Below are positions 60,802 through 64,000 of a DNA stretch of 64,000 nucleotides, one piece after another (within the stretch, counting starts at the first letter, position 1; every line of letters begins with the position of its first letter). The notes beneath the pieces are model-generated. The model was not told where the DNA came from. It did no database searches and worked only from the letters and a program-made list of their open reading frames with translations. The translations under genes were made by a program, and so were the position numbers. Origin of the DNA: Mycobacterium sp. 852002-51971_SCH5477799-a (GTDB lineage Bacteria; Actinomycetota; Actinomycetes; Mycobacteriales; Mycobacteriaceae). The stretch covers positions 82,756 through 146,755 of the forward strand of contig NZ_LZIF01000044.1 of assembly GCF_001667145.1 (NCBI RefSeq). The letters run 5' to 3'.

Positions 60802-62390
60802 TTCTGGCTACCTCCCCCCGCTGCGCCACTGCCTCCGGATCCTCCGGGATTGATGAACGGTGCCGGCAGTTGGTTGCCCGGCCCGGGCGGCGCCGGCGGT
60901 CCCGGCGGGAATCCCGGCGCGAACGTCGACGGCGGCGGCGTGGGCCCCGCCGGTGCGAGGTTCTCGGTGCGCGCGCCGGGGGGTGCCTGCGTCGGCATCG
61001 GCACCGGCGTCCCCGGAACGTCGGGTGGCGGATCGCCCGGCCGGCCCGCAATCGGGATGCCCGGCGTCGGCGGCAGACCCGCGGGGTTCGGCGGCGACGT
61101 CATCACGTCCACGGGTGCCGGGAAGCCCGGCCCACCGAACGGTCCAGTCATGGCACCCGCACACGGCAACGGATTCCACGGCCGCGGCAAACCCTCGTCC
61201 CCGACGGTGACATTGCCGCCCGGATTGGCCGGCGTGTACGAGCAGGGGGATCCCGGTGGGACGGCCGGACCCGGGTGATCGGGCGTGCCCTCCAGCACCG
61301 GCGGTGCTGGCGGCGGCGCGCCGTTGGGGAACCGGGTGCCGTTGGGATCGGGGAACCGGAAGGCCGGCAATCCGGCACTGCGCCAGAAGTTCTCCGGATC
61401 GATGCCGCGCTTCTTGAAGGCGGCGTCGACCCAGGGCTGGGAAATCTGGTACAGGGCCAGGTTGTGCAGGACCACTTTGAAGAACGGTCCCGAGGCGATG
61501 GCCTCGTTCAGCGACGGCAGGAACTTGCCGACCTCGGTGAACCCGTTGGCCAGGTCGTCTTTGCGCTGCACCAGGATGTCGCTGACGGTGTGCAGTTGTT
61601 CGAGCACGTGGTTGAGGTTCGGGTTGTCGTTGATGAAGCCCTTGACCTGTTCGGAGAACGAGGCGATGTTGCCGAGCAGGGCGTCGATCGCCTGGCCGCG
61701 CTCGTTGAAGGCGGCCAGCAGCGTCTTGGTGTTGACCAACAACCGGTCGATCTGATCGCTGCGATCGCCGAGGATGCCGGCCACCTTGTTGGCCTGGGCG
61801 AGCAAATGCTTGACCTCTTCGTCGCGCTTGCCGACGGTGGCGGAGAACTTCTCCACCCCTTCGAGCGCCGGGCTCAGGTGCGGGTAGGTCTGGTCGATGG
61901 TCTGCGACAACACGTGCAGAGACTGCTTCACGGCGTCGATATCCCAACCCTGGGCGGCCTTGGTGACGTCGAAGAACGCGTCGTAAATCTGGTAGGGCGT
62001 GGTGCTTTGGCCGATCGGCAACGTCCCCCCCGGCTTCAGCGTCTGGTTGCCACGCGGCTCGAGTTCGAGGACCTTCTTACCGAGGATGGTGTCGGTCTTG
62101 ACCGCGATCCGGCTCTCGGTGCCGAATCGCTCAGCGCCCGCGTTGAATTGAACCGCGACGTGATCGCCGTCGATCTTGAGGCCCTCGACCTTGCCGACGT
62201 CCACACCGGCGATGCGCACCTTGTCGCCTTTGCTGAGGCCGCCGGTGTCGCTGAACTGCCCGTAGTAGTGCGGTTTGGCCATCAACATCGGGACACTGGT
62301 GAAACTTTGGCCGACGCCGATCACCAGCGCCGTCACGACGATGCCCATCAGACCGATTCGGACCCGGTTGGGTGGTTCCAGTGTTCTCAT
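60798..62390 (-). CDS. mce1C: Mce1C, lipid-transport (MlaD-domain) protein
   Basis: A 530-residue Mce protein: helix IGLMGIVVTALVIGVGQSF, MlaD domain (YYGQFSDTGGLSKGDKVRIAGVDVGKVEGLKIDGDHVAVQFNAG), helical needle region (LLAAFNERGQAIDALLGNIASFSEQVKGF), and a C-terminal Pro/Gly-rich tail of about 150 residues. The ATG at 62390 overlaps the mce1B stop (ATGA) and begins RTLEPPNRVRIG; the in-frame GTG at 62402 is less likely. It is somewhat longer than M. tuberculosis Mce1C (515) through the tail. Confidence 0.92.
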   Translation of the reverse strand: MRTLEPPNRVRIGLMGIVVTALVIGVGQSFTSVPMLMAKPHYYGQFSDTGGLSKGDKVRIAGVDVGKVEGLKIDGDHVAVQFNAGAERFGTESRIAVKTDTILGKKVLELEPRGNQTLKPGGTLPIGQSTTPYQIYDAFFDVTKAAQGWDIDAVKQSLHVLSQTIDQTYPHLSPALEGVEKFSATVGKRDEEVKHLLAQANKVAGILGDRSDQIDRLLVNTKTLLAAFNERGQAIDALLGNIASFSEQVKGFINDNPNLNHVLEQLHTVSDILVQRKDDLANGFTEVGKFLPSLNEAIASGPFFKVVLHNLALYQISQPWVDAAFKKRGIDPENFWRSAGLPAFRFPDPNGTRFPNGAPPPAPPVLEGTPDHPGPAVPPGSPCSYTPANPGGNVTVGDEGLPRPWNPLPCAGAMTGPFGGPGFPAPVDVMTSPPNPAGLPPTPGIPIAGRPGDPPPDVPGTPVPMPTQAPPGARTENLAPAGPTPPPSTFAPGFPPGPPAPPGPGNQLPAPFINPGGSGGSGAAGGGSQN

Positions 62391-63427
62391 TGCGGCGTGC
62401 ACCTACCCGTCGGCTGCTGGAACAGCCTGACCGTGCGGACCGGACCACCGGCCTGCAAGCCGTTGATCTTCAGGGTGATGTCGCAGGCGTAGAAGTTCAC
62501 GAAGTCCCCGTAGGACCCGATTGCACGCCCGATCATGTTCAACGCCGTCGGCACCTTCTTGAGGTAGTCCTGCAGTTGGTCCTGCTGGTCGATCAGCGGC
62601 TGTTGCACCGCGTCGAGGTAGTTGAGCGTCTTGTGCAGCAGGCCGCGGTCCTCGGCCAACAGGTCGGCTACCGTGCCGGCGGCGTTGCTGATGTGCGCGG
62701 TCCCACCGGCCAGTTGGTCGCCGTGGTCCTTCAGACCCGTGATCAACACCTCCAGGTTGTTGATGGTCTGGTCGAACTGCTGCCGGTGCCGAACTGTCGT
62801 GTCCAGCACCGTATTCAGGTTCTTGATGACCTCGCCGATCGCCTGGTCGCGCTCGCCGAGCTGGCTGGTCAGCTGCGCGGTCTGGTCGAGAATGTCGTTG
62901 ATGGTGCCGCCCTGGCCCTGGAACACAGTGACCAGCGCGGTCGCGATGGTGTTCACCTTTTGCGGGTCAAGCGCCCGGAACAGTGGCTTGAACCCACCGA
63001 TCAGGGCGTCGAGGTCGAGCGCCGGCTGGGTGCGCGCCACCGGGATGAACCCGTTGGGCGGCAGGACCTTGTCGGCCCCCTCGCCTTGACCGCGCTTGAG
63101 CTCCAGGTAGCGATTGCCGATCAGGTCGAGGTAGCGGATCTGGGCGCTCGTCGACTGGTACAGCGGTATTGAGCGGTCGACGTTGAATTTCACCAGCGCC
63201 CGCTTGCCGCCGTCGACCAGCTTTACCGTGTCGACCTTCCCGACCTCAACGCCAGAGGCGCGGACGAACTGACCCGCGCGTAGGCCGCTGACGTTGGCGA
63301 ACTCCGCCGAGTACTTGTTGGTGCGGTCGAACCGCATCTGACCGAACACGACGATGATCATCACAGTGAAGACCAGCAGCACGACGCCGAAGATGCTGAG
63401 CTTGACAAGGGTTCCGGTGATTTTCAT
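62387..63427 (-). CDS. mce1B: Mce1B, lipid-transport (MlaD-domain) protein
   Basis: A 346-residue Mce protein, the shortest of the set: helix LSIFGVVLLVFTVMIIVVFG, MlaD domain (NKYSAEFANVSGLRAGQFVRASGVEVGKVDTVKLVDGGKRALVKFNVDRSIPLYQSTSAQIRYLDLIGNRYLELKRG), then a helical region without the Pro-rich tail of its neighbours. Two Cys near the C-terminus (YACDIT and GRCTPQ) could pair. ATGA overlaps join it to mce1A and mce1C. Confidence 0.93.
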   Translation of the reverse strand: MKITGTLVKLSIFGVVLLVFTVMIIVVFGQMRFDRTNKYSAEFANVSGLRAGQFVRASGVEVGKVDTVKLVDGGKRALVKFNVDRSIPLYQSTSAQIRYLDLIGNRYLELKRGQGEGADKVLPPNGFIPVARTQPALDLDALIGGFKPLFRALDPQKVNTIATALVTVFQGQGGTINDILDQTAQLTSQLGERDQAIGEVIKNLNTVLDTTVRHRQQFDQTINNLEVLITGLKDHGDQLAGGTAHISNAAGTVADLLAEDRGLLHKTLNYLDAVQQPLIDQQDQLQDYLKKVPTALNMIGRAIGSYGDFVNFYACDITLKINGLQAGGPVRTVRLFQQPTGRCTPQ

Positions 63428-64000
63428 GGGTTGATCGTGTTATCCCCTACCTGGCGGCCCCAGACGTATTCGATCGCAAACGGCGATCCGGTGTCGAGGT
63501 GGTTGTACGGCGCGAGGCTGTTACCGGAGTCCATTACCAGCTCCGGAGCGGGCCACAGGTCGTGGGTGAGGGGTTGCCAGCAACCCGGTGCACCGCCCGG
63601 GCCGCCGCGCGCGTTCACCCGAGGCAGATTCTCCGGGTAGACGTATGGGTTGGGCGCACCCCCGATCAGGCCGGCGGCGCCGCCGAGCCCCATCGTGAGC
63701 GCGGCGACGGCTACCAGTGAGAGGGGGTTCGCGACCAATCCCAATCCGGACAGCGCCTGCGTGTGGCTGTTGAGCGAGTAGCCGTTGCCGCCCAGGAACG
63801 AGGCGGCCTTGGGCTCGATGTCGTGGTAGTTACGCACGGTGCAGAACAACTCGGGGCTGTAGGTGTCCAGCAGCTGCGCCGTCGGCACCAGGTCGGCCGC
63901 GCCGCGCGCCAGATACGGCCCACCCTTCTCGAACAGCTCCGCACCCGTGTTGCCGAACCCGACCGCCGACAACAACGCCTGATCCAAATCCTTTTGCTGG
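63424..64000 (-). CDS. mce1A: Mce1A, C-terminal part (cut by window end)
   Basis: The last 191 residues of Mce1A, open through the right end of the window; there is no start within view. It shows the C-terminal region of the mce1 operon's first Mce protein: DTYSPELFCTVRNYHDIEPKAASFLGGNGYSLNSH, a hydrophobic Gly/Ala stretch (LSLVAVAALTMGLGGAAGLIGG), and the end NPYVYPENLPRVNARGGPGGAPGCWQPLTHDLWPAPELVMD. The yrbE1AB permease genes and fadD5 expected before it lie outside the window. It joins mce1B through an ATGA overlap. Confidence 0.92.
   Translation of the reverse strand, partial: QQKDLDQALLSAVGFGNTGAELFEKGGPYLARGAADLVPTAQLLDTYSPELFCTVRNYHDIEPKAASFLGGNGYSLNSHTQALSGLGLVANPLSLVAVAALTMGLGGAAGLIGGAPNPYVYPENLPRVNARGGPGGAPGCWQPLTHDLWPAPELVMDSGNSLAPYNHLDTGSPFAIEYVWGRQVGDNTINP

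Noticed and set aside
59602..62492. Two long plus-strand frames (558 and 540 codons) opposite mce1C/mce1D
   Set aside because: Antisense to conserved mce genes with coupled starts; the apparent proteins are Arg/Val/Asp/Gly-rich without domains.

Overview
The window is high-GC chromosomal DNA with dense, often overlapping genes, GTG and TTG starts, MmpL and Mce transporters, a mycobacterial metallothionein and GTP-type PEP carboxykinase. Together these identify a Mycobacterium. Gene order follows the M. tuberculosis H37Rv block Rv0216 down to Rv0169, read in the opposite direction, with several extra gene groups. It therefore looks like a non-tuberculous mycobacterium; the M. avium complex is a plausible but unproven placement. 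Product names below come from recognised families and this synteny, not from database searches. I see no rRNA, tRNA, insertion sequence, integrase or CRISPR array.

Layout. (1) 1-12 kb is lipid and CoA metabolism: an amidohydrolase and an unusually ordered class III CoA-transferase, a double-hotdog protein (Rv0216 type), FadE3- and FadD4-type acyl-CoA enzymes, an enoyl-CoA hydratase, and a dispanin-like membrane protein. A SoxR / short-chain dehydrogenase / QueA-like group follows, then pckA. (2) 12-16.6 kb holds a coupled pair of degenerate GTPase-like proteins, trmB and a NYN-domain protein. (3) 16.6-30 kb is the MmpL3/MmpL11 region: mmpL3, an AI-2E-type permease, a YbhN-like membrane protein, an Rv0203-type haem-binding secreted protein, mmpL11, two orphan Mce-associated membrane proteins (the second is OmamA) and the metalloprotease zmp1. 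(4) 30-44.6 kb holds a molybdopterin oxidoreductase with its TetR regulator, an L,D-transpeptidase, an MFS transporter, the copper regulator ricR, ilvD, an SPW-repeat protein, a nitronate monooxygenase, an O-methyltransferase, metallothionein mymT, GH3 glucosidase bglS with two coupled unknown genes, and the monoglyceride lipase. (5) 44.6-53.4 kb holds sigG, an inserted group (alpha/beta hydrolase, DapB-like dehydrogenase, IclR regulator), pirin, an ABC-2/YhgE-like membrane protein, an LprO-type glycosidase and a DUF1275 protein. (6) 53.4-64 kb is the mce1 operon on the minus strand from mce1A (cut by the window end) to four Mce-associated membrane genes, nearly every junction being a short stop/start overlap.

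How they connect. The mce1 genes encode a fatty- or mycolic-acid importer, and OmamA about 26 kb away stabilises Mce complexes. MmpL3 exports trehalose monomycolate, and the Rv0203/MmpL11/MmpL3 group is implicated in haem uptake in M. tuberculosis. Two matching copper-box palindromes tie ricR and mymT into one copper response. A SoxR-type operator between soxR and the dehydrogenase/QueA-like pair suggests a small redox-responsive unit not present at this position in M. tuberculosis. The pseudo-GTPase pair, the permuted CoA-transferase and the DUF2786/HExxH pair are the least understood genes here.
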